This document shows positions 1 through 8,100 of a DNA stretch of 40,434 nt, one piece after another. This DNA comes from JAFMIT01 sp044341215 (GTDB lineage Bacteria; Actinomycetota; Actinomycetes; S36-B12; UBA5976), in assembly GCA_044341215.1 (NCBI GenBank), contig JBIISC010000009.1, positions 1 through 40,434 of the forward strand. Reading direction: 5' to 3'. The notes beneath the pieces are model-generated. The model ran no database searches. It worked only from the letters and a program-made list of their open reading frames with translations, and was not told where the DNA came from. Both the position numbers and the translations under genes were made by a program. Positions within the stretch are counted from its first letter, which is position 1; the number at the start of each line of letters is the position of its first letter.

Positions 1-1849
1 CTCTGAGCAACCGGCGCATGATTTTTCCAGAACGAGTCTTTGGAAGTTCTGCCACAACCATGATTTGGCGAGGCTTGGCAATTGGTCCAATTTCTTTGGC
101 CACGTGATCGCGAAGTTGTTTCACAAGTCCTTCACCGTCTTCACTGCCACTTCGCAAAATCACGAAAGCAACAATTCCTTGACCAGTAGTTGCATCACTT
201 GCGCCAACCACAGCTGCTTCGGCAATTGCAGGATGTGAAACCAAGGCTGATTCAACTTCAGTAGTAGAGATTCGATGTCCAGAAATGTTCATAACGTCAT
301 CAACTCGGCCAAGTAGCCAAATTGCTCCGTCTTCATCCCACTTTGCGCCATCGCCAGCAAAATATTTACCGGTGAAACGTGACCAATAGGTTTCTCTAAA
401 TCTTTCTTCGTCGCCCCAAATGCCGCGCAACATTGCTGGCCAAGGTTCGGTTAGAACTAAATAACCACCATGCCCATTGCCAACGGCAAATGCTTCTTCG
501 TCAAAAATCTCTGCGCCAATACCGGGAAGTGGCCTCATTGCTGATCCTGGCTTACAAGCTGTAACACCTGGCAGAGGTGAGATCATGATTGCGCCAGTTT
601 CGGTCTGCCACCATGTGTCAACGATTGGGCAGTTGTTTCCACCAATAACTTCGCGGTACCACATCCAAGCTTCAGGATTAATCGGTTCGCCAACCGAACC
701 TAGAACTCGAAGTGATTTTAGATTGTGTTTATCTGGGAACTCTTTGCCCCATTTCATAAAAGTGCGAATTGCAGTCGGTGCAGTGTAGAAAATTGTTACA
801 CCGTACTTCTCAATGATTTCCCAGAACCGTCCCTTATGAGGAGTATCTGGCGTTCCTTCATAAATTACTTGGGTTGCACCATTAGCAAGTGGCCCGTAAA
901 CGATGTATGAGTGCCCAGTTACCCAACCAATATCTGCGGTGCACCAATAAATATCTTTTTCTGGTTTTAGGTCAAACACATTAAAGTGTGTGAAAGCGGT
1001 TTGCGTCAGGTAACCACCGCTTGAATGCAAAATGCCTTTTGGTTTTCCAGTGGTACCAGATGTGTAAAGAATAAAAAGTGGTTGCTCGGCATCAAAAGCT
1101 TCTGGTTTGTGAGATGTTGAATGAGCATCAACAAGTTCATGCCACCAGACATCTTTATCACCCCAAGAAACTTCTCCACCAGTTCGTTTCACAACCAATA
1201 CTTTTTCGACGCTAGGTGTTTGCGCAACTGCTTCGTCGACGGCAGGCTTTAGTGGCATAGCACTTCCACGGCGATTTTGGCCATCTGCGGTAATAACAAG
1301 TTTTGCTTGCGCATCGTCGATACGGGAACGAAGTGCTTCGGCAGAAAAACCAGCAAACACAACTGAGTGGACAGCGCCAACGCGGGCACAGGCCAACATT
1401 GCTACAACAGCTTCAGGAATCATCGGCATGTAAATCGCAACGCGATCTCCTTTGCCAACATTCAAAGAAATGAGTGCATTCGCCGCTTTGTTTACCCGGT
1501 CTTGTAATTGTGCGTAAGTAATAGTTTGGGTGTCGCCAGGTTCGCCTTCAAAGTGGAATGCGACGCGGCTGCCAAGGCCGTTTTCAACATGGCGGTCAAC
1601 ACAGTTATAGGCAACATTTAATTTGCCACCCACGAACCATTTGGCAAAAGGTGCATTTGACCAATCCAATGTTTGGGTCCAACGGGTGTCCCAGGTGAGG
1701 CGGTCGGCCTGCTTATCCCAAAACCCAAGCCGATCCTTTTTGGCCTCTTCATACATATCAGGCTGCGCATTTGCATTTTTCGCCAAAGTAGCTGGTGGTT
1801 CGAACGTGCGATTTTCATGAAGTAGGTTTGAAAGTGTTTCGTCGCTCAC
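1..1849 (-). CDS. acsA: Acetyl-CoA synthetase (AMP-forming), 3' end cut by window edge
   Basis: Cytoplasmic enzyme activating acetate to acetyl-CoA via acetyl-AMP. Translating the minus strand from GTG at 1849 gives an uninterrupted frame of about 616 codons that runs off the window; full-length family members are about 650 residues, so only the extreme C-terminus is missing. Visible family motifs are the AMP-binding loop LYTSGTTGKPKG, the WWQTETG motif, the YFAGDGAKWDEDG stretch, the GRVDDVMNISGHR hinge region, and the C-terminal acetylation motif PKTRSGKIMRRLLR, whose Lys is the site silenced by Pat-type acetyltransferases in other bacteria. The start is supported by AAGGAAG about 4 bases upstream. 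It lies 78 bases downstream of the LytTR regulator on the same strand and may be co-transcribed. No clear promoter was found in the gap. Confidence 0.96.
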   Translation of the reverse strand, partial: MSDETLSNLLHENRTFEPPATLAKNANAQPDMYEEAKKDRLGFWDKQADRLTWDTRWTQTLDWSNAPFAKWFVGGKLNVAYNCVDRHVENGLGSRVAFHFEGEPGDTQTITYAQLQDRVNKAANALISLNVGKGDRVAIYMPMIPEAVVAMLACARVGAVHSVVFAGFSAEALRSRIDDAQAKLVITADGQNRRGSAMPLKPAVDEAVAQTPSVEKVLVVKRTGGEVSWGDKDVWWHELVDAHSTSHKPEAFDAEQPLFILYTSGTTGKPKGILHSSGGYLTQTAFTHFNVFDLKPEKDIYWCTADIGWVTGHSYIVYGPLANGATQVIYEGTPDTPHKGRFWEIIEKYGVTIFYTAPTAIRTFMKWGKEFPDKHNLKSLRVLGSVGEPINPEAWMWYREVIGGNNCPIVDTWWQTETGAIMISPLPGVTACKPGSAMRPLPGIGAEIFDEEAFAVGNGHGGYLVLTEPWPAMLRGIWGDEERFRETYWSRFTGKYFAGDGAKWDEDGAIWLLGRVDDVMNISGHRISTTEVESALVSHPAIAEAAVVGASDATTGQGIVAFVILRSGSEDGEGLVKQLRDHVAKEIGPIAKPRQIMVVAELPKTRSGKIMRRLLR

Positions 1850-1927
1850 GAGGCTTCCTTGTCTTGGGTTTTGTTCCGCGCAAAGAGTAAGGGTCAAGCC
1901 CCGCTCGCATCTAGGGTATTTACAAAG

Positions 1928-2623
1928 TTAAATTAATTTTTGTCGGACATTTCGCGCACAGCGTCTTGAAACAGGGATGAGTTTGCCGCCAACTTGAAGG
2001 TTTATACATCCACAATCGTTCGCCACACCATCAACGTGCGCTAATTGCACTAGCCATTGGCGGTGAACTCTTTCAAACCCAGCTTCGGCTAATAAATCAG
2101 AAAGTTTGGTCAAAGAACTTTTTGCAACAAACTCTCCGCGCGCTGTTGTGACGATTGAGAAGTCACCGTTTGCTTGAATGTAAAAAACTTCACTACTTTG
2201 CAAAAAGTAGGAATTTCCACCTTGTTCTACCTTAATTCGAACATTGGCGGTACTGGTTACTGGTACAAAATGGTTTTCTAAACGAATTGTGGCGCGTTCG
2301 ATGTTGGACTTAGTAAGTGGTTTCAGAATGTAATCAATTGCGCCAAACTCAAAAGCATTCATTGCATCTTCTGGCCGGCGCGATAGTGCAACAAATTTTG
2401 TGTGGCTGGCATACGGTGTAAGCAACTGAATTACCTGCTCAACCGTGAGGTGGGCCAAACACACAAACACCGCATCAATTTCCTCTTGCTTCAAAGCCGC
2501 AGATGCTTGTTGAACATCCGAGATTGGAATTACTTGTCCAACTCGCGGATCGTGATCGAGAAGATATGAAAGTTCAGCTAATACTGATTTCTCAGAGTCC
2601 AAGGCCATGCAACGCAAACTCAT
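1928..2623 (-). CDS. LytTR-family response regulator with degenerate receiver domain
   Basis: Two-domain transcription regulator of 231 residues. Residues 1-120 have the fold pattern of a CheY-like receiver (FEFGAIDYILKP around 91-102 includes the conserved Lys-Pro). Residues 125-231 are a LytTR DNA-binding domain, with RVHRQWLV at 185-192 and IPVSRR at 216-221. The receiver is abnormal. The position normally occupied by the phosphoacceptor Asp (D-x-x-F-L-D) reads DAVFVC, placing Cys55 there, and the acidic pair is reduced to D-S-E at 9-11. It therefore probably does not use standard phosphorylation. ATG overlaps the stop of the HAD gene by four bases (ATGA), so the two are translationally coupled. 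No histidine kinase is in the window. Downstream lies acsA. Related LytTR/kinase pairs in actinobacteria often neighbour acetate genes, so control of acetate use is possible but unproven. Confidence 0.9.
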   Translation of the reverse strand: MSLRCMALDSEKSVLAELSYLLDHDPRVGQVIPISDVQQASAALKQEEIDAVFVCLAHLTVEQVIQLLTPYASHTKFVALSRRPEDAMNAFEFGAIDYILKPLTKSNIERATIRLENHFVPVTSTANVRIKVEQGGNSYFLQSSEVFYIQANGDFSIVTTARGEFVAKSSLTKLSDLLAEAGFERVHRQWLVQLAHVDGVANDCGCINLQVGGKLIPVSRRCARNVRQKLI

Positions 2624-3408
2624 AATGTGGCCCGTTTCGCTCGCCGGCGCTTAACCATCCAGGTCATAAAGATTGCAACAATGCCGATGGCCAATAATGC
2701 TTTTTGTTGCTCAGGGTGGTCGATGATTGGTTTTTTCAAAGCAGCTGGTTTTTCAAATCGCAAAATTGGCCAACTGCGGTCTATTGCAACATCTTTCAAT
2801 TCCGTATCTGGATTTACTGCAGTTGGGTGGCCAACAACTTCGAGCATTGGTAAATCGGTTATGGAGTCGCTGTAAGCGAAACAATCGGAAAGCTCATAAT
2901 TTCGGTCCTGTGCAAAATCGGTTATTGCACTGGCTTTATTTTGGCCATATGCGTAGAAACTAATTTGTCCGGTGTACTTACCGTTAAAAACTTCAAGCTC
3001 GGTTGCGATTGTGAAATCGGCACCAAGTAGTTGCGCCACAGGTTCAACAATTTCCGATCCAGATGCCGAAACAATTACAACTGTGTGCCCTTGTGCTTTG
3101 TGAAATGAGATTAGTTCAAGTGCTTCAGCATGCACAGTCGGTGTGATTTGTTCAGACAGAGAATCATTGACAATTTTATGAAGAGTCTTTACATCCCAAC
3201 CAGCAACTAATGTTGAAAGATATTGCCGCATACTTTCAGTTTGATCATGGTCTGCACCAGCAATAGTGAAGATGAATTGGCGATATGCGCTTTGCACAAC
3301 ATCTGCTCGCTTTATCAAGCCTTGTTCATAAAGTGGTCGGGTGAAAGCTAGCGTCGACGAAGTACCAAGAATGGTCTTGTCTAAGTCGAAAAACGCTGCA
3401 ATTGCCAT
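2620..3408 (-). CDS. HAD subfamily IB phosphatase with C-terminal membrane anchor
   Basis: A 262-residue HAD-superfamily hydrolase of the SerB-like IB type. Motif I is FFDLDKT (Asp8 nucleophile, Asp10 acid/base), motif II is VIVSAS (Ser114 or Ser116), and motif III/IV is SDSITDLPML (Asp181, Asp185). Residues about 237-252 form a hydrophobic segment followed by KRRRAKR, consistent with one C-terminal transmembrane helix with a positive cytoplasmic tail, leaving the catalytic domain in the cytoplasm. The substrate cannot be told from sequence; phosphoserine-like or lipid-linked phosphates are possible. The start ATG at 3408 has no Shine-Dalgarno but is preceded by TAGTCT ending six bases upstream, the leaderless arrangement seen at other genes here. 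It is coupled to the downstream LytTR gene. Confidence 0.9.
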   Translation of the reverse strand: MAIAAFFDLDKTILGTSSTLAFTRPLYEQGLIKRADVVQSAYRQFIFTIAGADHDQTESMRQYLSTLVAGWDVKTLHKIVNDSLSEQITPTVHAEALELISFHKAQGHTVVIVSASGSEIVEPVAQLLGADFTIATELEVFNGKYTGQISFYAYGQNKASAITDFAQDRNYELSDCFAYSDSITDLPMLEVVGHPTAVNPDTELKDVAIDRSWPILRFEKPAALKKPIIDHPEQQKALLAIGIVAIFMTWMVKRRRAKRATL

Positions 3409-3414
3409 GGGGCA

Positions 3415-3420
3415 AGACTA
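3415..3420 (-). promoter_or_regulatory. Putative -10 hexamer TAGTCT of leaderless HAD gene
   Basis: On the minus strand TAGTCT (TANNNT) is followed by exactly six bases (TGCCCC) and then the ATG of the HAD phosphatase gene. The first transcribed base would coincide with the A of ATG. No Shine-Dalgarno is present. The same geometry recurs at pyrE, dedA, the RNA methyltransferase, purD, purF and lysS. Confidence 0.55.
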
Positions 3421-3435
3421 GAAGCGAATGCCAAT

Positions 3436-3624
3436 TCATGCAGGTTTATGGGCATCTTCTAGATGCCTTTCCCATCTAACTCTGGTTTCGATAATGGACC
3501 AGGAGTGGCGAAAAGATTCGATTTGCATCTGAGCACCACAACTGCAAATCATGAAACACATTTGATCCTCTAGTTCGCCAATTCTTTTGAATTCAACAAC
3601 ATAAGGCTTCTTGTCGGGATACAT
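3436..3624 (-). CDS. Small Cys/His protein, unknown function
   Basis: A 62-residue reading frame, not recognised. It contains CFMICSCG near residues 23-30 and HLEDAH close to the C-terminus, so a CxC plus HxxxxH metal-binding site is conceivable. It sits 14 bases after the GNAT gene stop and just before the leaderless promoter of the HAD gene, all on the minus strand, so it fits as the second gene of a short transcript. There is no convincing Shine-Dalgarno, and no overlapping reading frame competes for the space. It is either a genuine small protein or spacer sequence that happens to be open. Support is only its position and the non-random Cys/His spacing. Confidence 0.45.
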   Translation of the reverse strand: MYPDKKPYVVEFKRIGELEDQMCFMICSCGAQMQIESFRHSWSIIETRVRWERHLEDAHKPA

Positions 3625-3638
3625 CCATAAAGGATGAC

Positions 3639-4076
3639 TTACGAACCTGACGCTTGCGGAACAAATCGAACATCAGGTTCATTTTCCTCATTTGACGAAC
3701 CATCTGTTAGTTCAACTTCAATAAATCCATGACCTTTATAAAAGCTGCGGGCACGGGTGTTCTTTTGAAATACCCAGAACTGTTCGATTGAAACCTCAAA
3801 CTGAGCGAGTAGGGCAGAGCCGATGCCTTGACCTTGGAAATTGGGGGACACGTAAAGATGGTTGAGCCATCCCTCTCGCACGCAACCGAACCCCACAACC
3901 CGTCCGCCCACGACTGCCACCAGGCAGTCGGAGGAACTGACCTCCGAGGTGAAGAAAGCTAGATCTTGAGCCGGGGTGTGTAGATCGGGCAGATAAGGCA
4001 TGGCGTGGGCTCTTGCCGCTCGGGAGATTTGAGCAATGGCGAGCGCATCCTCAGCGGTTGCCATGCGAATTTCCAT
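3639..4076 (-). CDS. GNAT-family N-acetyltransferase
   Basis: A 145-residue acetyl-CoA-dependent acyltransferase. Motif A is clear: LNHLYVSPNFQGQGIGSALL at about residues 71-90, with the QxxGxG/A pyrophosphate-binding loop at 81-86. Motif B follows as NTRARSFYKGHGF, the usual end of the GNAT fold. The acceptor substrate is unknown. The gene is divergent from dnaK. Its ATG has no Shine-Dalgarno but is preceded by TAGGCT seven bases upstream, so the mRNA is probably leaderless. The small Cys/His gene follows 14 bases downstream. Confidence 0.9.
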   Translation of the reverse strand: MEIRMATAEDALAIAQISRAARAHAMPYLPDLHTPAQDLAFFTSEVSSSDCLVAVVGGRVVGFGCVREGWLNHLYVSPNFQGQGIGSALLAQFEVSIEQFWVFQKNTRARSFYKGHGFIEVELTDGSSNEENEPDVRFVPQASGS

Positions 4077-4083
4077 AAATCCA

Positions 4084-4089
4084 AGCCTA
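4084..4089 (-). promoter_or_regulatory. Putative -10 hexamer TAGGCT of leaderless GNAT gene
   Basis: TAGGCT on the minus strand followed by seven bases (TGGATTT) and the ATG of the GNAT gene. One of five exact TAGGCT copies in this window at 6-7 bases from a start codon. It lies about 40 bases from the HspR-type operator on the divergent dnaK side. Confidence 0.5.
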
Positions 4090-4130
4090 AAGGGGCAGTC
4101 CTATTCGTATGGCTTACAAAAAGCAACAGG

Positions 4131-4153
4131 ATGTGAGCCTTTGAGACTCACAT
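4131..4153 (+). promoter_or_regulatory. HspR operator (HAIR-like inverted repeat) upstream of dnaK
   Basis: Perfect 7-base inverted repeat ATGTGAG-N9-CTCACAT about 77 bases before the dnaK start. The known HspR-associated inverted repeat (HAIR) is CTTGAGT-N7-ACTCAAG, in which GAG and CTC are also separated by nine bases, so the core spacing matches exactly while the outer bases differ. The cognate repressor gene hspR is the fourth gene of the same operon. A weak promoter could overlap it: TTGAGA at 4141 with CAATAT at 4165. Binding would then block transcription directly. Confidence 0.72.
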
Positions 4154-4229
4154 TGGGTGATGCTCAATATGACAGATTCAGGTTTAAGTCGTACCATCTC
4201 CTCATAACTCATCTATATTGGAGGAAAAA

Positions 4230-6041
4230 ATGGCCCGTGCAGTCGGAATCGACCTAGGAACCACAAACTCAGTGGTCTGCGTACTAGAAGGTGGCGAACC
4301 AACAGTTATCGCCAACGCTGAAGGTGCTCGAACTACTCCATCAATCGTGGCCTTCGCTAAAAATGGCGAAGTTTTGGTTGGTGAAGTCGCAAAGCGACAA
4401 GCAGTAACAAATACTGATCGAACAATTCGTTCGGTAAAACGTCATATGGGAACCAACTGGAATGTTGATATTGATGGAAAGAAATATCGCGCCCAGGAAA
4501 TCAGTGCCCGTACATTGATGAAGCTAAAGCGTGACGCCGAGGCCTACCTAGGTGAAACCATCACCGATGCAGTAATCACTGTTCCGGCTTACTTTGATGA
4601 CGCGCAACGTCAAGCAACAAAAGAAGCTGGCGAAATCGCTGGCTTGAATGTATTGCGCATCATCAACGAACCAACCGCAGCAGCACTTGCATATGGTTTG
4701 GATAAAGCAAACCATGAACAAACAATTTTGGTATTCGACTTGGGTGGTGGAACTTTTGACGTTTCACTTCTAGACATCGGTGACGGTGTTGTTGAAGTTA
4801 AAGCAACCAATGGTGATAACCACCTTGGTGGTGACGATTGGGATTCAAAGATCATCAATCACCTAGTTGCACAATTTAAGAACGCAACCAATGTTGATTT
4901 GTCGAAAGACAAAATGGCAATGCAACGTTTGCAAGAATCTGCTGAAAAGGCAAAGATTGAACTTTCACAATCAATGCAAACATCAATCAACCTTCCATAC
5001 ATCACTGCATCTGCAGACGGCCCACTTCACCTGGATGAGACTCTTACTCGCGCCCAATTTGAACAGTTGACTGCTGATTTAGTAGATCGCGCTCGTAAAC
5101 CATTTGAGCAAGTAATCAAAGATGCTGGTGTTTCGGTCGACAAGATTGATCACATTGTTATGGTCGGCGGTTCAACCCGTATGCCAATGATTGTTGAACT
5201 TGTTAAGAAGCTAACTGGCGGTCGCGAACCCAATAAGGGCGTTAACCCAGATGAAGTTGTTGCCGTTGGTGCAGCGCTACAGGCTGGCGTTCTTAAGGGC
5301 GAAGTTAAAGATGTTTTATTGTTAGACGTAACACCTTTGACACTTGGCATTGAAACCAAGGGTGGCATCATGGCGAAAATCATCGAACGCAACACCACAA
5401 TTCCAACCAAGCGTTCACAAATCTTCACCACTGCTGATGACAACCAACCATCTGTAAGCATTCAGGTTTACCAAGGTGAACGTGAAATGACTCAGTACAA
5501 CAAGAAGCTCGGAACTTTCGAACTTGTTGGACTTCCACCAGCTCCACGCGGAGTGCCGCAAGTTGAAGTTACTTTCGACATTGATGCCAACGGCATCGTG
5601 CATGTAAGTGCTAAAGACTTAGGAACCGGAACAGTTCAATCGATCACCATCACTGGTGGATCGGGTCTTTCTAAAGAAGAAATCGATCGCATGATGAAAG
5701 ATGCTGAATCTCACGCTTCTGAAGATGCTCAACGTAAAGAAGAAGCAGAAACTCGCAACCTAGGTGAAAGTTTGGTTTACCAAACTGAGAAATTCGTCAA
5801 GGAAAACGAAGAAAAGATCTCGGCTGAACAAAAAACCGATCTAGAAAGCGCATTGGCTGACTTGAAGTCTGCACTTGCTGGTACTGAAATTGAACCAATC
5901 AAATCTGCTAGCGAACGCGTTGCAACTCTGTCACAACAAGTTGGAGCTGCAATGTACGCGAACACATCTACCGAACCTCAAGAACAATCTTCAGAAGATG
6001 AAGACATTGTTGAAGGTGAAGTAATCGATGAGGACAAATAA
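4230..6041 (+). CDS. dnaK: Chaperone DnaK (Hsp70)
   Basis: ATP-dependent cytoplasmic chaperone of 603 residues. The first phosphate loop GIDLGTTNS is at residues 6-14, followed by VFDLGGGTFDVS and VMVGGSTRMP, then the interdomain linker region VLLLDVTPLTLG around 361-372. The substrate-binding domain follows and the acidic tail ends EGEVIDEDK. The ATG at 4230 is preferred because GGAGG lies five bases upstream; an in-frame TTG at 4218 overlaps that ribosome site and would add MEEK, which is not family-like. It is the first gene of dnaK-grpE-dnaJ-hspR, with its stop overlapping the grpE start by one base (TAATG). A HAIR-like operator upstream indicates HspR repression released on heat shock. 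Confidence 0.98.
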   Translation: MARAVGIDLGTTNSVVCVLEGGEPTVIANAEGARTTPSIVAFAKNGEVLVGEVAKRQAVTNTDRTIRSVKRHMGTNWNVDIDGKKYRAQEISARTLMKLKRDAEAYLGETITDAVITVPAYFDDAQRQATKEAGEIAGLNVLRIINEPTAAALAYGLDKANHEQTILVFDLGGGTFDVSLLDIGDGVVEVKATNGDNHLGGDDWDSKIINHLVAQFKNATNVDLSKDKMAMQRLQESAEKAKIELSQSMQTSINLPYITASADGPLHLDETLTRAQFEQLTADLVDRARKPFEQVIKDAGVSVDKIDHIVMVGGSTRMPMIVELVKKLTGGREPNKGVNPDEVVAVGAALQAGVLKGEVKDVLLLDVTPLTLGIETKGGIMAKIIERNTTIPTKRSQIFTTADDNQPSVSIQVYQGEREMTQYNKKLGTFELVGLPPAPRGVPQVEVTFDIDANGIVHVSAKDLGTGTVQSITITGGSGLSKEEIDRMMKDAESHASEDAQRKEEAETRNLGESLVYQTEKFVKENEEKISAEQKTDLESALADLKSALAGTEIEPIKSASERVATLSQQVGAAMYANTSTEPQEQSSEDEDIVEGEVIDEDK

Positions 6042-6562
6042 TGTCTGAATCTGAAAACGACAACGGTATGGCCGGCTTCGAGGAAAACCTCGAAGCGGCT
6101 AATGCCGCTGAAGATGCTGCCGAGAAAGATGTTTCAGAGAAACTATCTGAACTAACTGGCGATATCCAACGCCTGCAAGCTGAATACTCAAACTACCGCA
6201 AACGGGTAGAACGCGATCGTTCGCTCGCGCGGGAAACTGCGATTGCAGATGTTCTTAACGCATTTTTGCCAGTCCTTGACGATTTTGCTCGAGCAAACGA
6301 ACATGGTGAACTCAACGGCGCATTCAAAAGCGTAAGCGATTCAGTAGATGGCATTATGAAGAAGTATGGCCTTGAAACTTTTGGTGCAGTTGGTGAAGAT
6401 TTTGATCCATCCATCCATGAGGCAGTTACTCACCAGACTTCTGACGACAATGGTGAAGTAGTAACCGTGGTTACTGATGTTTACCAATCCGGATTCCGCT
6501 ATGCAGGGCGCGTACTTCGACCAGCGCGAGTTGCTGTAGAAGACATTGTCCGTTCTGTGTAA
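6041..6562 (+). CDS. grpE: Nucleotide exchange factor GrpE
   Basis: Dimeric nucleotide exchange factor for DnaK, 173 residues. Residues 1-30 are an acidic, probably disordered tail. A long coiled-coil helix follows with LQAEYSNYRKRVERDR around 45-60. The C-terminal beta domain carries FDPSIHEAVTHQ and ends GRVLRPARVAVE, both standard GrpE signatures. The start codon overlaps the dnaK stop by one base, so translation is coupled. A 37-base spacer separates it from dnaJ. Confidence 0.97.
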   Translation: MSESENDNGMAGFEENLEAANAAEDAAEKDVSEKLSELTGDIQRLQAEYSNYRKRVERDRSLARETAIADVLNAFLPVLDDFARANEHGELNGAFKSVSDSVDGIMKKYGLETFGAVGEDFDPSIHEAVTHQTSDDNGEVVTVVTDVYQSGFRYAGRVLRPARVAVEDIVRSV

Positions 6563-6599
6563 ATAATCAACACGACTTCTATTCGCGAAAGGGGTGAAG

Positions 6600-7742
6600 A
6601 TGAATCCAGATTGGGCAGAAAAAGATTTCTACAAAATTCTCGGTGTAAGCAAAAGTGCCACGCCAGATGAAATCAAAAAGAAATATCGAAAGCTCGCGAA
6701 GGAATTTCACCCCGACACTAATCCTGATAACGCGAAAGCGGAAGCAAAATTCAAAGAGGTTTCTGAAGCTTACGATGTAGTCGGCAGCGATTCGTCTCGC
6801 AAGGAATATGACGAATATCGCGAAGCTGTTTCAAGTGGCGCATTTATGGGTGGCGGCCGAAATGCAGGTGGTGGCCAATATCAAAGTTCAAATTTCAACC
6901 TCGACGACATATTTGGCGATATGGGTGGAATGTTTGGAGGTCGCTCTAGTCGAGTAAGCCGGGGCAATGATCTAGAGACTCGCGTGACAATTTCATTCGC
7001 AGATGCTTTGCAAGGCGTGACCACGCCACTACGAATTACTGGTGATGTGGTGTGTGCAAGTTGCCGCGGATCTCGCGCTGAAGCTGGCTCAAAAGTTTCT
7101 ACTTGTCCGACTTGTCGCGGAAGTGGACAAGTAGCTAGAAATGTTGGTGGATTCGGCATCCCACAAACTTGTAGTGCATGCCAAGGCACAGGTCAGAAAA
7201 TTGAGAAGCCTTGCCGCAACTGTCACGCAACCGGAATTGTTCGGGACACCAAAACTGTTCAAATAAAAATCCCACGCGGAGTAAAAGATGGCGCTGCTAT
7301 TCGTTTATCAGGTCGCGGAGCTGCTGGACCAAACGGTGGACCAGCTGGAGATTTAATCGTTCGAATCTCAGTGACAAACCACCCAGTATTTGGTCGCAAA
7401 GAAGACAACTTAACCGTCACAGTCCCAATAACTTTTGCCGAAGCCACTTTCGGCGCACAAATTTCAGTACCCGTTGTTACTGGTGGCAATGTGACTTTAA
7501 AAATTCCAGCTGGAACAACATCGGGGAAAATTTTTCGCATAAAGGGCCGTGGAGTAACAAATAGCAAAGCCAAGCAAGGTGATTTGCTAGTAACAGTAGA
7601 ACTTGCGATCCCATTGAAACTTTCGAAGCAAGCAAAATCCGCATTGGAAACTTTCGCTAAGGAAACTGAAGGCGACGATCCACGCGAAGAACTTCTCACC
7701 AAAGCAGCCAGTGCACCACGTATCAATCCGGATGGTGAGTGA
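6600..7742 (+). CDS. dnaJ: Chaperone DnaJ (type I Hsp40)
   Basis: J-domain co-chaperone of 380 residues that stimulates DnaK ATPase. The J domain (about residues 9-72) has the HPD motif in EFHPDT. A Gly/Phe-rich segment follows, with GGRNAGGG and FGDMGGMFGG. Four zinc-finger repeats are CASCRGS, CPTCRGSG, CSACQGTG and CRNCHATG; the first and last deviate slightly from CxxCxGxG. Two beta-rich substrate-binding domains complete the protein. ATG at 6600 is chosen because AAGGGG lies five bases upstream; an in-frame GTG at 6594 is inside that site. Third gene of the operon, with its stop overlapping the hspR ATG by one base (TGATG). Confidence 0.97.
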   Translation: MNPDWAEKDFYKILGVSKSATPDEIKKKYRKLAKEFHPDTNPDNAKAEAKFKEVSEAYDVVGSDSSRKEYDEYREAVSSGAFMGGGRNAGGGQYQSSNFNLDDIFGDMGGMFGGRSSRVSRGNDLETRVTISFADALQGVTTPLRITGDVVCASCRGSRAEAGSKVSTCPTCRGSGQVARNVGGFGIPQTCSACQGTGQKIEKPCRNCHATGIVRDTKTVQIKIPRGVKDGAAIRLSGRGAAGPNGGPAGDLIVRISVTNHPVFGRKEDNLTVTVPITFAEATFGAQISVPVVTGGNVTLKIPAGTTSGKIFRIKGRGVTNSKAKQGDLLVTVELAIPLKLSKQAKSALETFAKETEGDDPREELLTKAASAPRINPDGE

Positions 7743-8098
7743 TGGCCGGTAGAGAATTCGGATTCCCAGATATTGATGTAGATGCTGCAGTTTATGGAAT
7801 TACTGTGGCAGCACAGATTGCAAACCTTCATCCACAAACTTTGCGACAATATGACCGCCTAGGTCTAGTTAGTCCCGGTAGAACTGATGGCCGAACTCGA
7901 CTTTATTCACTTCGCGATATTGCTCGGCTGAAAGAGATTTCTGAACTGACGGCTGCCGGAGTGAACCTCGCTGGAATTCAGCGCATCATGCAACTTGAAG
8001 AAGACAATTTGCGCTTGCGCCAACGTCTTGATGAAATAACTCGCCAGGCCTCTTCAACAGCAGTTGTAGTCTGGCGTCCTCAAAGAAAGCGAAGTTAG
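7742..8098 (+). CDS. hspR: Heat shock repressor HspR (MerR family)
   Basis: A 118-residue MerR-type DNA-binding repressor. The winged helix-turn-helix begins around residue 20 (ITVAAQIANLHPQTLRQYDR), followed by the LGLVSPGRTDGRTRLYS wing and a C-terminal coiled coil (LEEDNLRLRQRLDEI). It autoregulates the dnaK operon in other actinobacteria, using DnaK as corepressor. The ATG at 7742 overlaps the dnaJ stop by one base; an in-frame GTG at 7739 would add one Met. The matching HAIR-like operator is at 4131-4153. Confidence 0.95.
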   Translation: MAGREFGFPDIDVDAAVYGITVAAQIANLHPQTLRQYDRLGLVSPGRTDGRTRLYSLRDIARLKEISELTAAGVNLAGIQRIMQLEEDNLRLRQRLDEITRQASSTAVVVWRPQRKRS

Positions 8099-8100
8099 TA

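Noticed and set aside
477..910. Two plus-strand frames near the left edge
   Set aside because: Both lie opposite acsA, whose continuous translation with all family motifs is clear on the minus strand.
1867..1897. TTGACC as -35 of an acsA promoter on the minus strand
   Set aside because: No acceptable -10 lies 16-19 bases downstream (ACAAAA/CAAAAC only), so a promoter is not claimed.
4141..4167. TTGAG-N17-CTCAA inverted repeat upstream of dnaK as the HspR site
   Set aside because: Spacing is eight bases too long for HAIR; the overlapping ATGTGAG-N9-CTCACAT has the correct spacing and longer perfect arms.
4218..4229. TTG start for dnaK giving four extra residues
   Set aside because: It would overlap the GGAGG ribosome site; ATG 4230 has ideal spacing and gives the standard DnaK N-terminus.
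7259..7849. 196-residue open frame on the minus strand opposite dnaJ and hspR
   Set aside because: It lies wholly antisense to two clear genes, has low-complexity composition typical of a shadow frame, and no ribosome site or family motif.
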